50,372 nt of DNA from Thalassobacillus devorans (lineage in GTDB: Bacteria; Bacillota; Bacilli; Bacillales; Halobacillaceae), in the NCBI RefSeq assembly GCF_900176565.1, contig NZ_FXEH01000001.1:1-50372 (forward strand). The letters are read 5' to 3'. Made by a program: the position numbers and the translations under genes. Below the pieces are notes generated by a model. That model searched no databases. It saw only the letters and a list, made by a program, of their open reading frames with translations, and was not told the DNA's origin. This document shows, piece after piece, positions 11,247-19,647 of this stretch. Position 1 is the stretch's first letter; every line of letters begins with the position of its first letter.

Positions 11247-12203
11247 CTACCAGACAATTATAGAAAAGAGAAAATAGAAAAGGAGGAGAGACAAAAATAT
11301 CACTCCCAGCTCTGCCGCGGCGAATGACGTTTTCCGGGCTTCTTTTCTTCTCGAGACCCTTGTATGCCTGTTTTCCATCATTTTATATTTGGATGGGCCA
11401 TTTAATATAGAAGATAAGTCTTTTTTCATTTCATGGCTATAGGAGTACTCCCCGTGCCACGCTTTCTTAATAAGCCGGCGATATGGTTTGAGAAGTTCAG
11501 GCTGCTGCAATTTCTTTTCTAGTGTTTGCTGTGGATTTGTACCTCTTTCAAAACGTCTCCCATGGGCGACTTCCATCATGACCATCGTCAAAGCAAATAA
11601 ATCATAGGCAGGGTCAGCTTTCCGTGAGCCACCTTGCCAATATCCCCGGTCATAGAATTCCGTATATTCTTTAATAGCACGCCCTATTTTGGTGGTGCCC
11701 CCCACATCGATCAGCCGCAACTTAGGAGGAGGGGATGTAACGAGCAGGTTATCTGTCTTCAAATCTCCAAACACCCACCCTTGCTTATGCAATTCCTCCA
11801 AATCACTTAATAATTGCAGCATCATGACCCCTAGCCATTCTTTTCCCCTGCCATGTAAAAAGCTCGCGAGTTCCTGGCCTTTCAGATATTCCATAACATA
11901 GTAAGGGTATGTCACCCCAGCCGGAGTCACCCAGTCATCCACGTCCAACAAAGAAGGCCCAAGGCGCTTCCCCTGGACCTTTTGAAAAGTTTTTAGAACA
12001 TTCACTTCCGTAATGATCCTCGAACTGTCTGTACCAATTTTAAGCGCCGTATAAACGCCATTCCGCTCACATAAATAGACGATGCCGCAAGCACCTTCCC
12101 CCAGCTTTTGAATCACCTGATATTGCGTGCCGTTCCATTTCCCCCGGATGATGGTCCCTCGTTTTAAGTTAGTTACCAGTTTCTTCGTATGGTTCACTTG
12201 CAT
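11247..12203 (-). CDS. yabT: Hanks-type serine/threonine kinase YabT
   Basis: Sporulation-linked protein kinase; in B. subtilis YabT binds DNA and phosphorylates RecA and AbrB. The glycine loop GEGACGIVYL and the lysine ALKIG are near residues 36-56. The catalytic loop is GDLKTDN instead of HRDLKxxN, and the metal motif is DVGG instead of DFG, as in the YabT subfamily. A basic stretch (RHTRVSRRKEARK) precedes one C-terminal membrane helix (about 295-317) with no outside domain. Its start overlaps the yabS 3' end by 35 bp, implying coupled translation. Confidence 0.9.
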   Translation of the reverse strand: MQVNHTKKLVTNLKRGTIIRGKWNGTQYQVIQKLGEGACGIVYLCERNGVYTALKIGTDSSRIITEVNVLKTFQKVQGKRLGPSLLDVDDWVTPAGVTYPYYVMEYLKGQELASFLHGRGKEWLGVMMLQLLSDLEELHKQGWVFGDLKTDNLLVTSPPPKLRLIDVGGTTKIGRAIKEYTEFYDRGYWQGGSRKADPAYDLFALTMVMMEVAHGRRFERGTNPQQTLEKKLQQPELLKPYRRLIKKAWHGEYSYSHEMKKDLSSILNGPSKYKMMENRHTRVSRRKEARKTSFAAAELGVIFLSLLLFYFLFSIIVW

Positions 12204-12906
12204 GTTTCATACTCCCAAACAAGCTTTTTTTGCCGAACTGGTACATCGCTTCTTTCAGCGCGGGCCCGGTAGGTGTGATACCTCCGCTTGCCAGCTTAGG
12301 AAAAACTTTAGAGATACCATCTAATTCCGGGGTCCAATCCATCAATTTTTGAATCGGCTTCATTTTATTCGGGAAACAGAAGATGCTGAAGCGATTGTTC
12401 CCAGACCTTGCATTCAAACTTAATGACAAGTCAAAAAGAGCCTCCTTGACAGTAGAAAGCTTCGGAGTCATGCTGGCGCTCGTGTCCACAAGTACAAGCA
12501 CCTCCAGGTCACACGTCTCCCCAAGGTCCTCCACTACTTCCATCACTTCGCCGCGTTTGTCCGGCGGCAGCTCCTCAAATGACTGCTTTTCTCCGAGGAT
12601 CTGCTTCAGCTCCTGATTGACAACCCCCTGTAACGTTTGTGTCATTGCCTGTTTGGTGACCATTTGCACGGTTTGAGAAAGTGCTTTTTGATAGACGATT
12701 TGACTTACGCCTCCGCCAGACATGGCAATCGCTTCAACCTCTTCCAGCCCTTCCGGCTGCTCACTTTGATCATCATCAAGAATCCCGATGACATTCACCG
12801 TGATACCCTGATCATTAGCCAGTGCAGCAATGGCAACCGGATCTTCCCCCTGATTCGAACATCCATCGGTCAATAACAAAATCTGCTTCAGTGTACCTTT
12901 TTTCAT
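12169..12906 (-). CDS. yabS: VWA-domain protein YabS
   Basis: 245 residues. A first von Willebrand A-like segment reads LLLTDGCSNQGEDP near the N-terminus. The second carries a full MIDAS-type metal motif DTSAS in LEVLVLVDTSASMTP at about residue 135. Together with SpoIIE upstream and the YabT kinase downstream it keeps the B. subtilis order spoIIE-yabS-yabT. Its function is not established to my knowledge; a role as scaffold or partner of the kinase is inference from context. It has no signal peptide or membrane helix. Confidence 0.85.
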   Translation of the reverse strand: MKKGTLKQILLLTDGCSNQGEDPVAIAALANDQGITVNVIGILDDDQSEQPEGLEEVEAIAMSGGGVSQIVYQKALSQTVQMVTKQAMTQTLQGVVNQELKQILGEKQSFEELPPDKRGEVMEVVEDLGETCDLEVLVLVDTSASMTPKLSTVKEALFDLSLSLNARSGNNRFSIFCFPNKMKPIQKLMDWTPELDGISKVFPKLASGGITPTGPALKEAMYQFGKKSLFGSMKHASEPYEETGN

Positions 12907-12979
12907 TGGATCACCCCTTCAGTTCCTTACCATCATCATCGCCGAACATCGAGGGGTTTATACCTGTCCAATATATTAA

Positions 12980-15424
12980 TCAGGCCTCCTTACGTTTATA
13001 GGGAATTGCTTTCCACTGTGGATGGTTATGGTCCAGTCTTGCCACAAGGACGGTCATATCATCTTCAATGGCACCACGTGTACGGATCACTTCCTCCAAA
13101 ATCAAATCCGCTACCGCTTGCGGGTCATTGGTCTCCATCTCTCTTATTTTCCGCTTCAGCCATGCTTCCATATTCTCTACATGCTTCGGACCTTCTAATA
13201 TTCCATCACTCATCATAATTAATAGATCTCCGGGTGCTAACTGCTCGCTTACTATTTCAACATCGACATCCTTAATGATGCCGATTGGAAGGTTGCTTGA
13301 TTCTATCTTCATCATTTGCGATCCACGCTTTATATAACTCGGAGTGCTGCCGATTTTTATAAATTTTGATTTGGCGTCCTGTAAATCTACCACAGCTAAA
13401 TCCAGGGTAGAGAAAATTTCGTCTGTCGTCCGCAGCGATAGTATCGAATTGATCGACTTAATTGCCACCTGTTCCTGGATGCCTGACTGTAGGATCTGCT
13501 GCAAGAGGCGCAATGTCTCCATACTTTCCTCATGTGCACGGATGCCGTTACCCATCCCATCGCTGATCGCAAGGGCATACTTCCCCGCTCCTAACTCCAT
13601 CGTGGAATAGCTGTCACCAGAAATAAACCCGCCATCCTTAGCAGCATGCGCTACACCTGTTTCCATGATATATCGTTTGGCTGACTGGAAGGACAGTTCA
13701 CAGTAACCGTTTGGAAAAGGCGCGATATTTTCTTTTGTCACAATAATCGTCTCATTCAATATATCTGATAGCAGCGGAGCAATCAGCTTCGGACCTTCTC
13801 CATGATAATTTCGAACATAGAACGTAAGGTCGATATCGATATTGCCGGCATCGAGGGTATAAATATCCAATGTTTCAATTTCTAACCCTAATTGATTGAT
13901 GGCATAGGTGATCTCCTGCTCCTGAACTTCATGGTTCTCCCTTTCCTTGGTAATTTCTTTTGCAAAATCTTCCATCACTTCCGAAACTCCACGCAACTGG
14001 TCAGCAACAAACCTCCTGCTTTCCAGCACTTGTTTTTTCAACTGCTGATTCGCCTGGTAAAACGAAAGCTCCTGTTTCATCGTATCGATGAGCTTTTGAG
14101 GTTTGACACAGTATTGGTCGACATTTTTGCGAATCAGCCTGCTCGGCTCGTCCCCTCCCTCAAGGTCTGCCATCAAATCGGTCATGATATTATAAGTTTG
14201 ATCGAATTGTTTTGCCCAGCATCGCTCCTTTTTAAAACAGGATTGGCATGTTTTTTCCGTAACATGGCTTAAAAAGTAATCTTTTTCCCGTTGGTGTTCC
14301 TCTGTGTCTGTCTGGTCGTCATAGAAATGAAAACTTTTGGACAGGGCGCGGAACACATCGGAAAATTTTTCCACGCGCACAGCAGTCACATCGCGAACTT
14401 TTTGTAAGTATTGTTCCTGCTCCTGAGAATGCTCCTGGGTGCCTGGGATATAACGGGCCAGTTTTCGAATCCAGCCTTCCGGTGTCAAAGCAAAAAGTAT
14501 AATGGCCAAACCAGTCTCCATAAGCGACGGTGATAATGTTGATACAGTTCCCCCATATATACCGATCAATAAAGTACCAACAATCAAACCAACGCTGACG
14601 CCGGTTTTCTTGCCCTCTTTAAGCAACCCTCCAAGCAGGCCGGAAAAAGCCAGTAAACTCATTTGATAGAGGTTCGCGACATTGGCAAGACTCAATACCA
14701 GCCCGGTCACGACCCCGACTGTCGACCCGATAGCTGCACCGCCGATGAAAGCCAGGAATAAGACCAGGTATCTGGAGAATATCTGTTCTAACGAAACATC
14801 CTGGATCTGCCAGCCGATCGTACCTGTCAATACAGAGGCGAGCAAAATGATCATACAGACGATTTCTTCATTTTTTAAGGTCGCCTTATACCTTTTAGGT
14901 GATAATAGTGGAACACTCTGCATAAATATCAGGACAAGCATTGCGCTTAGTACGCCTTCAGCAGCCATAAGCAGCGCTTCATATGGCTGCCATGCATCCA
15001 GTAAGGTGAATGCGACCGATCTTGGAAGGACACATGCTAAGAATGCCATCAACGGTAACAGCTTCTGATGTTCTTTCCATGTATGTACGATGAAGGCAAG
15101 TAGTAAGAACGTCAGCATCGCTGTAAACACAAAGCCCGTTTGCAGCCATCCATAAGTAGAAGCCCCAATGACAGCAAATAGAACGACAGCTGGAACACGA
15201 TCCCTTCTGAGCCACCACACCGATGCGATCAAAGCGATGACAAACGGCGAAATGGAAGATAAGATGACCGCTCTGCCCAGAAGCAAAGCGATGATCATCA
15301 ATAACCAGCCCTTGTCAATCAACAAGTACTTCGCTCTACTCTCCGCTTTCTTCTTCAGCTTGCTGAGTCGTGCTTTTTCCATCCCAATAGTTTGTGAACC
15401 CTTTCTCGTTAATGTCCCCAACAT
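12980..15424 (-). CDS. spoIIE: Stage II sporulation phosphatase SpoIIE
   Basis: Membrane PP2C phosphatase that dephosphorylates SpoIIAA and so releases sigma-F in the forespore; it also interacts with FtsZ. The N-terminal third (about 40-330) is a bundle of around ten membrane helices. A central region with C-x-x-C..C and heptad-like stretches follows (about 330-590). The C-terminal PP2C domain (about 590-810) shows metal-binding ALAISDGMGNG and LLIMMSDGILEG. I chose the ATG at 15424 with AAGGAG 8 bp upstream; two in-frame GTG codons at 15433 and 15430 overlap that SD. 814 residues, family length. Confidence 0.96.
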   Translation of the reverse strand: MLGTLTRKGSQTIGMEKARLSKLKKKAESRAKYLLIDKGWLLMIIALLLGRAVILSSISPFVIALIASVWWLRRDRVPAVVLFAVIGASTYGWLQTGFVFTAMLTFLLLAFIVHTWKEHQKLLPLMAFLACVLPRSVAFTLLDAWQPYEALLMAAEGVLSAMLVLIFMQSVPLLSPKRYKATLKNEEIVCMIILLASVLTGTIGWQIQDVSLEQIFSRYLVLFLAFIGGAAIGSTVGVVTGLVLSLANVANLYQMSLLAFSGLLGGLLKEGKKTGVSVGLIVGTLLIGIYGGTVSTLSPSLMETGLAIILFALTPEGWIRKLARYIPGTQEHSQEQEQYLQKVRDVTAVRVEKFSDVFRALSKSFHFYDDQTDTEEHQREKDYFLSHVTEKTCQSCFKKERCWAKQFDQTYNIMTDLMADLEGGDEPSRLIRKNVDQYCVKPQKLIDTMKQELSFYQANQQLKKQVLESRRFVADQLRGVSEVMEDFAKEITKERENHEVQEQEITYAINQLGLEIETLDIYTLDAGNIDIDLTFYVRNYHGEGPKLIAPLLSDILNETIIVTKENIAPFPNGYCELSFQSAKRYIMETGVAHAAKDGGFISGDSYSTMELGAGKYALAISDGMGNGIRAHEESMETLRLLQQILQSGIQEQVAIKSINSILSLRTTDEIFSTLDLAVVDLQDAKSKFIKIGSTPSYIKRGSQMMKIESSNLPIGIIKDVDVEIVSEQLAPGDLLIMMSDGILEGPKHVENMEAWLKRKIREMETNDPQAVADLILEEVIRTRGAIEDDMTVLVARLDHNHPQWKAIPYKRKEA

Positions 15425-15449
15425 CTTCACCACTCCTTCTTGTTGCTCT

Positions 15450-15515
15450 ATTAAATCACATATCTATCATGTAATTTGTCAAAACAAGAAGAGAGCAGTA
15501 ACAAAAAGTTCGACT
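15450..15515 (-). promoter_or_regulatory. Candidate Spo0A-dependent spoIIE promoter
   Basis: Minus strand: TTGACA at 15477-15482 and TTTAAT at 15450-15455 with a 21-bp spacer, the unusual spacing known for the B. subtilis spoIIE promoter. A 0A-like box AGTCGAA (6 of 7) lies at 15509-15515. The -35 itself overlaps a weaker one (TGTCAAA on the plus strand at 15478-15484). Confidence 0.5.
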
Positions 15516-15661
15516 GATTTCCATGCTGAAAAGTACCCTTCTACAAATTAGTCGTCGTTTATTCGCGCCCCATTTAGAACAAGGAAGGGGATAACCCCCG
15601 TAACTGTACAGTTTCTATCATTTTCAAAAATTGACAGACTAATTAGAAAATAGAATTTCTG

Positions 15662-15690
15662 TTGACACTTAATCTATCATGTTGTAATAT
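15662..15690 (+). promoter_or_regulatory. tRNA operon promoter
   Basis: Plus strand: TTGACA at 15662-15667, a 17-bp spacer, TAATAT at 15685-15690. It is near consensus and lies 31 bp before the tRNA-Met gene. The gap from 15516 to 15661 shows nothing else I can support apart from a weaker TTGACA at 15639-15644. Confidence 0.8.
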
Positions 15691-15721
15691 ATTGCTTGTG
15701 ACTTTGAATGAAACAATTCAT

Positions 15722-15798
15722 GGCGGTGTAGCTCAGCTGGCGAGAGCGTACGGTTCATACCCGTGAGGTCGGGGGTTCGATCCCCTCCGCCGCTACCA
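15722..15798 (+). tRNA. tRNA-Met (CAT), elongator
   Basis: Full cloverleaf: 7-bp acceptor starting GGCGGTG, D-arm, anticodon arm with CAT in GGTTCATACC, T-arm with TTCGATC, encoded CCA at 15796-15798. The first base pair is G-U and the anticodon stem lacks the three G-C pairs of initiator tRNA, so it is the elongator. The sequence is almost identical to the B. subtilis elongator as I recall it, not the tRNA-Ile2 (k2CAU) type. Confidence 0.95.
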
Positions 15799-15834
15799 TT
15801 TATTTTTTCACAAGGTTACATAACCAAACGACAA

Positions 15835-15906
15835 GGCCCGTTGGTCAAGTGGTTAAGACACCGCCCTTTCACGGCGGTAACACGGGTTCGAATCCCGTAC
15901 GGGTCA
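15835..15906 (+). tRNA. tRNA-Glu (TTC)
   Basis: Cloverleaf with acceptor GGCCCGT/ACGGGTC, anticodon TTC in CCTTTCACGG and T-loop TTCGAAT. The discriminator A at 15906 is followed by TCCA, so CCA is not encoded directly at the 3' end. Maturation probably needs RNase Z cleavage and CCA addition. It shares a promoter and terminator with tRNA-Met. Confidence 0.95.
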
Positions 15907-15925
15907 TCCATAACAATCTAGTTCC

Positions 15926-15964
15926 GCTGAGGCAGCCATATAATGAAGCTGCCTCAGCTTTTTT
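15926..15964 (+). terminator. tRNA operon terminator
   Basis: A perfect 11-bp stem GCTGAGGCAGC/GCTGCCTCAGC (15926-15936 with 15948-15958) is followed by six T residues on the plus strand. Confidence 0.9.
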
Positions 15965-15989
15965 ATTGAAGAATAATATTTTCCATACT

Positions 15990-16025
15990 AAAAACGGGCT
16001 GCCATTTCTGGCAAGCCCGTTTTTT
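15990..16025 (-). terminator. yabR terminator
   Basis: An ACGGGCT-GCCA/TGGC-AAGCCCGT stem (15994-16020) is flanked by A-runs and T-runs on both sides. It serves the minus-strand yabR transcript and could also stop plus-strand read-through from the tRNAs. Confidence 0.8.
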
Positions 16026-16058
16026 GCACGTGCATTATATATTTATATAGGCAGCAAG

Positions 16059-16448
16059 TTAGCCTTTTTTAGCACCTCGACCTCCGCGTTTTGATTCCGT
16101 GTGCTTCTTCAATGAAGCCAGACGCTCATCACTATCTTTCAGAAAGCGATTCATCTTTTGTTCGAATGATTCTGCCGGCTTACGATTCTGCGGCTTGTTA
16201 CGACGACCATAGTTCTCTTTCGCTTTCTTAATGGAAAGGCCGATTTTTCCGTCTTTACCGACATTAATGACTTTCACTTCCACTTTGTCGCCTTCGCTTA
16301 AGTGATCATTAATATCCTTGACATAGTTGTCGGCAACCTCACTAATATGGACTAAACCAGTCTGCCCATCGGGAAGTTCCACGAATGCTCCAAAATTAGT
16401 GATACCAGTTACCTTACCCTGCAGCTTGCTGCCTACTTCGATTGACAT
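16059..16448 (-). CDS. yabR: S1-domain RNA-binding protein YabR
   Basis: 129 residues. The N-terminal 75 residues form one S1 domain (GSKLQGKVTGITNFGAFVELPDGQTGLVHISEV), related to polyribonucleotide phosphorylase and general stress protein 13. The remainder is a basic, poorly structured tail ending in a Gly-Arg-Lys-rich stretch. It is presumed to act on ribosomes or mRNA; its exact role is not known to me. It follows divIC with a 73-bp gap and ends at a strong terminator. Confidence 0.9.
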   Translation of the reverse strand: MSIEVGSKLQGKVTGITNFGAFVELPDGQTGLVHISEVADNYVKDINDHLSEGDKVEVKVINVGKDGKIGLSIKKAKENYGRRNKPQNRKPAESFEQKMNRFLKDSDERLASLKKHTESKRGGRGAKKG

Positions 16449-16521
16449 AAAAAAAATGCTCCTCCTTAAAATTTCGATAAATATCCTTCTTTACTATTAT
16501 ATATAAGCAATGAAAAGTGTG

Positions 16522-16896
16522 TCAATAAGATGGGTCCTCTTCTGGAAGTTTGAAGATAATCTCGCCCTCTTTTGAAAAGAAGTAATTCGTCCTGGCGATT
16601 TGAAGGACGTATTCTTCATTATTCAATAATTCGATTTCTTCTTTTAAGTTCTTTTCCTGATTTTCAAGCGCCACCTTTTGTTCCTGGAGCTCTTCCATAC
16701 GTTCCAGCTTTTCATTATACATCGCTTGTTGTTTAAAATGATAAGTCAGCATCGATCCCATGACAACCAGGACCAGGATGGTAAATAGTGCCAGCCTACG
16801 AAACAGACGCTTTTTCTTTCTATGTTGTCGTGCTACGTATGTATCATATTGTTTCATGTAGTTCGATTCTATTCGTGTGACTTGTTTTTCGGCCAT
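16522..16896 (-). CDS. divIC: Cell division protein DivIC
   Basis: Bitopic division protein of the DivIB-DivIC-FtsL complex, which recruits and activates septal peptidoglycan synthesis. Residues 1-32 are a basic cytoplasmic tail and 33-50 the membrane helix. A coiled coil follows at about 55-95 (EKLERMEELQEQKVALENQEKNL, shown in parts). The C-terminal motif ARTNYFFSKEGEIIFKLPEED is the conserved DivIC/FtsB end. 124 residues, normal. It lies 13 bp after yabQ, as in B. subtilis. Confidence 0.93.
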   Translation of the reverse strand: MAEKQVTRIESNYMKQYDTYVARQHRKKKRLFRRLALFTILVLVVMGSMLTYHFKQQAMYNEKLERMEELQEQKVALENQEKNLKEEIELLNNEEYVLQIARTNYFFSKEGEIIFKLPEEDPSY

Positions 16897-16909
16897 CTAC
16901 TCTGCCTCC

Positions 16910-17500
16910 TTATCGTTTCCATAAATTTAACAGCTTTAATATTCTATTCTTTATTGTAACGTAAAATCCTGCCAGCGTGTGTAAGTATTTTTTCATATTT
17001 TCCGGGACCATTTTCCACAGCAGGCGTAATATCAATCGGAGCGGCCACCATAGCACGCGCAGCACGAATATACTACCCGCTAACAGCAATGTCAAAACCC
17101 ATATGATGATAGCAGTAGCTACCTTCCAAAACCATTTTATCGGCTTTACCATAAATAGATTGAAGCATTTGAGAAAAAAACGGGTCAGGGCTTTAATAAT
17201 ACGAATCAACCGCTCAAGCATCCGCGTGTAAATGCCCTGAAACAACGCGCGATAAGCTGCATAACCACAGAGGACGGATAGGAATATATAAAATCGCAAC
17301 TCACCATAATTGACTTGATATAACAGAAAAAAGAGAATAAATGCTTGTAAAAGCCAAAAGCTGATGACAATGGTATAGTTCATCAGCGTTCGTTTACGGT
17401 AGAAATGCTTGAAACGTTGTAATGTATCCATGGCGGCACCCAGATATATTCCGCCTAATATCATAGCAGCCATCGCCAGAAACTGGGTAGTCAAAGTCAT
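16910..17500 (-). CDS. yabQ: Spore cortex membrane protein YabQ
   Basis: Membrane protein needed for spore cortex formation in B. subtilis, located in the mother-cell membrane around the forespore. 196 residues with four or five hydrophobic segments (about 3-23, 38-58, 65-85 and a long one near 127-150) and a basic C-terminus. It overlaps the yabP stop by the ATGA arrangement, so the two are translationally coupled. The family match rests on the N-terminal region and the context. Confidence 0.88.
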   Translation of the reverse strand: MTLTTQFLAMAAMILGGIYLGAAMDTLQRFKHFYRKRTLMNYTIVISFWLLQAFILFFLLYQVNYGELRFYIFLSVLCGYAAYRALFQGIYTRMLERLIRIIKALTRFFLKCFNLFMVKPIKWFWKVATAIIIWVLTLLLAGSIFVLRVLWWPLRLILRLLWKMVPENMKKYLHTLAGFYVTIKNRILKLLNLWKR

Positions 17501-17799
17501 TTAAACAGCTTGCTAAAGAATCCTTTAGCCTTCTCCGCATGGTGTTCATCCAAGTAAGTCATTTCAAACACCTTGCCTTTGATCGATACAACCCCCTGTT
17601 CAACATCGAGGTTTTTCATTTGCAGGTTTTCGCCGCGTATCACTAAATATCCAAGACTGGTCTGCAGCAAAAACTCTTCGTTATCAAAGCTGTCCACTTC
17701 TTTTACCCCTGTAATTTCGAGATTCTTTCTATTCATCATTCTTACATGGTGCTCGGCTTGTCCACGCATATTATTGGCATTCTTTTCATAATATTCCAT
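17497..17799 (-). CDS. yabP: Sporulation protein YabP
   Basis: Small soluble protein of the YabP/YqfC family, required for normal sporulation and transcribed in the mother cell in B. subtilis. The family core KNLEITGVKEVDSFDNEEF and the C-terminal KAKGFFSKLFK are clear. I chose the ATG at 17799, which has GGGGG 8 bp upstream and gives 100 residues like B. subtilis YabP; an in-frame ATG at 17817 overlaps that SD. It is first in yabP-yabQ-divIC-yabR. Confidence 0.92.
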   Translation of the reverse strand: MEYYEKNANNMRGQAEHHVRMMNRKNLEITGVKEVDSFDNEEFLLQTSLGYLVIRGENLQMKNLDVEQGVVSIKGKVFEMTYLDEHHAEKAKGFFSKLFK

Positions 17800-17824
17800 G
17801 CTCTGATCCCCCTTCACTTAGTAC

Positions 17825-17853
17825 AACCTATGAAGAGGAAGGGAAAAATAGAA
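17825..17853 (-). promoter_or_regulatory. Candidate sigma-E promoter of yabP
   Basis: Minus strand: TTCTATTT at 17846-17853, a 13-bp spacer, CATAGGTT at 17825-17832. It resembles the sigma-E pattern (TCATATT, 13-15 bp, CATACAAT). The mother-cell role of YabP/YabQ supports it, but the -10 has two mismatches. Confidence 0.4.
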
Positions 17854-17876
17854 CCCGCGGAAATGAACATACATAT

Positions 17877-17911
17877 GTAAAAGAACCACCTCATCCGCTG
17901 AGGTGGTTCTG
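17877..17911 (-). terminator. rqcP terminator
   Basis: A perfect 12-bp stem AGAACCACCTCA/TGAGGTGGTTCT (17882-17893 with 17899-17910) is followed on the minus strand by TTTT. It separates the yabM-mazG-rqcP transcript from yabP. Confidence 0.88.
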
Positions 17912-17913
17912 CA

Positions 17914-18177
17914 TTATGACTGTTGCACTGCTTCTTCTTTTACAATCTCGTATAGAGAAGACGCTTCATCTTTTTTAACATTTTCACGCAGCGCTTTAAT
18001 TTCAAGCGTCAATACTTTTTGACCAAATTGGATGACCAGTTCATCCCCGACTTGAATATTCGTGGCTGCTTTAGCCTGGTTGCCATTGACGGTAATCCGC
18101 CCTTGATCGGCTACTTCTTTTGCTAACGTCCTCCGTTTAATCAAACGGGAAATTTTGAGAAACTTATCTAAACGCAT
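17914..18177 (-). CDS. rqcP: S4-domain ribosome quality-control protein RqcP (YabO)
   Basis: 87 residues, essentially a single S4 RNA-binding domain (MRLDKFLKISRLIKRRTLAKEVADQG, shown in part by MRLDKFLK and RGRITVNG-like core), related to Hsp15. In B. subtilis RqcP works with RqcH on stalled 50S subunits to add poly-alanine tails to nascent chains. It lies 18 bp after mazG and before a terminator. The residues after the S4 fold are acidic and short. Confidence 0.92.
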   Translation of the reverse strand: MRLDKFLKISRLIKRRTLAKEVADQGRITVNGNQAKAATNIQVGDELVIQFGQKVLTLEIKALRENVKKDEASSLYEIVKEEAVQQS

Positions 18178-18195
18178 AAGTCACTATCTCCTTTT

Positions 18196-19647
18196 TTATC
18201 GGTTTTTGGCTTCCACCCACCATGACTCCAATGCTTCCAGCGACAAGTCCTTCAGTGCCACTCCTTGTTCAGCAGCTTTTTGTTCCATGTACCGGAAACG
18301 GGCACGGAACTTTTCGTTCGTCCCTTGCAAGGCGCTTTCTGCATTGATTTTATAATGGCGGGCTAAATTAGTGATGGAAAATAGCAGGTCACCGAGCTCT
18401 TTTTCCATTTCCCATGCATCACCAGCCTGCTGCGCCTCTTTAAACTCCTGCCATTCTTCTTCTACTTTACTCCAGACTGGTTCCGCTTCTTTCCAGTCAA
18501 ATCCTACCTTGGCCGCCCGCTTCTGAATATCTTCCGCCTGCAGTAAGGAAGGGAAACTTGCAGGTACCTGGTCCAGCAAGGACTCAGGCTGGATGCCTTT
18601 TTCCTGCTTTTTTATTTCATCCCAATTCGTAATTACCTCTTCTGATGAGTTTACTGATATATCTCCAAAAACATGCGGATGTCTGCGGATCATTTTTTCC
18701 GTTATCGATAATATTACGTCATCGATGGTGAAAAATCCTTCATCTTCTCCAATTTGACTATGCAGCATCACTTGCAGAAGCACATCTCCAAGCTCTTCCA
18801 CCATCGCGTCGTCATCCAGTTGATTGACCGCATCGATAAATTCATATGCTTCTTCTATCAAATACTTGCGTAGAGATTCATGGGTCTGCTTCTTATCCCA
18901 TGGGCAGCCATCCGGCCCACGCAATTCACGAATCACTTCCCGCAACCGGAAAAACTGATGGTTCAAGGAATCTTTCGGTACCGGAGCAAGATAAACACTG
19001 GTAAGATTATTCAACTCCACAGAACGATCCAAGTCTTCTAATGCTACCGTAATGACTCTTTCTTGTTCACTACCCGCTGCCGTGACAATCGTAACGGGGT
19101 GTTCCGGATTCAAATCCTCTAACAGGGCCAGTTTCACTTCTGATGCGATCATTCCATCATATACCTGGGTGAAAATGATATGACCTAAGTATTGCAGCTG
19201 CGAACGATCGAAGGAAGTGGCATCGATGAACTGCATCCCTTCGACAGGATCGATTTTGAGGGTTGTATATACATCGTCAAGATAGCTCTGCCCTCCGGCT
19301 ACCTCTACTTTTACTTCTCCGCGCTCTTCTCTTTCGAGGAGAAGCTGAACCGTACGTTCTGCCACCATCGGATGTCCAGGTACAGCATAAATGATGGACT
19401 TTTGGGAGGCAGCCAATACCAGCTGGTCGACGACTTCTATATAAACTTCTTCAAACTGTTCATGCTTCTCATAGATGTTATCAAAGGATCTAAAGGCCAA
19501 CCCTTCCTTTTCCAATTCAGCTACTACAGGATGCTCTTCCGTTCTAAGATAAATATCACGGGATTGGTTGGTCAATTTCTTATAAATCCCCAGAGGAAGC
19601 TGGTTGATATCTCCAGCTCCCAGTCCGATCACTTCAATCGTGTGCAT
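18196..19647 (-). CDS. mazG: Tetrapyrrole-methylase-like / MazG pyrophosphohydrolase fusion
   Basis: 483 residues. The N-terminal part (about 1-220) has the tetrapyrrole (corrin/porphyrin) methylase fold, starting MHTIEVIGLGAGDINQLPLG. The C-terminal part (about 230-480) is MazG, an all-alpha NTP pyrophosphohydrolase. It shows LRGPDGCPWDKKQTHESL and the metal motifs EEAYEF and EELGDVLLQ, repeated as EKELGDLLFS. It probably clears aberrant nucleotides. This fusion is normal for Bacillus YabN. It overlaps the yabM 3' end by 14 bp. Confidence 0.95.
   Translation of the reverse strand: MHTIEVIGLGAGDINQLPLGIYKKLTNQSRDIYLRTEEHPVVAELEKEGLAFRSFDNIYEKHEQFEEVYIEVVDQLVLAASQKSIIYAVPGHPMVAERTVQLLLEREERGEVKVEVAGGQSYLDDVYTTLKIDPVEGMQFIDATSFDRSQLQYLGHIIFTQVYDGMIASEVKLALLEDLNPEHPVTIVTAAGSEQERVITVALEDLDRSVELNNLTSVYLAPVPKDSLNHQFFRLREVIRELRGPDGCPWDKKQTHESLRKYLIEEAYEFIDAVNQLDDDAMVEELGDVLLQVMLHSQIGEDEGFFTIDDVILSITEKMIRRHPHVFGDISVNSSEEVITNWDEIKKQEKGIQPESLLDQVPASFPSLLQAEDIQKRAAKVGFDWKEAEPVWSKVEEEWQEFKEAQQAGDAWEMEKELGDLLFSITNLARHYKINAESALQGTNEKFRARFRYMEQKAAEQGVALKDLSLEALESWWVEAKNR

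Noticed and set aside
11247-12203. YabT as a pseudokinase because of DVGG in place of DFG
   Set aside because: The same DVGG occurs in active B. subtilis YabT as I recall it, so it is a subfamily feature.
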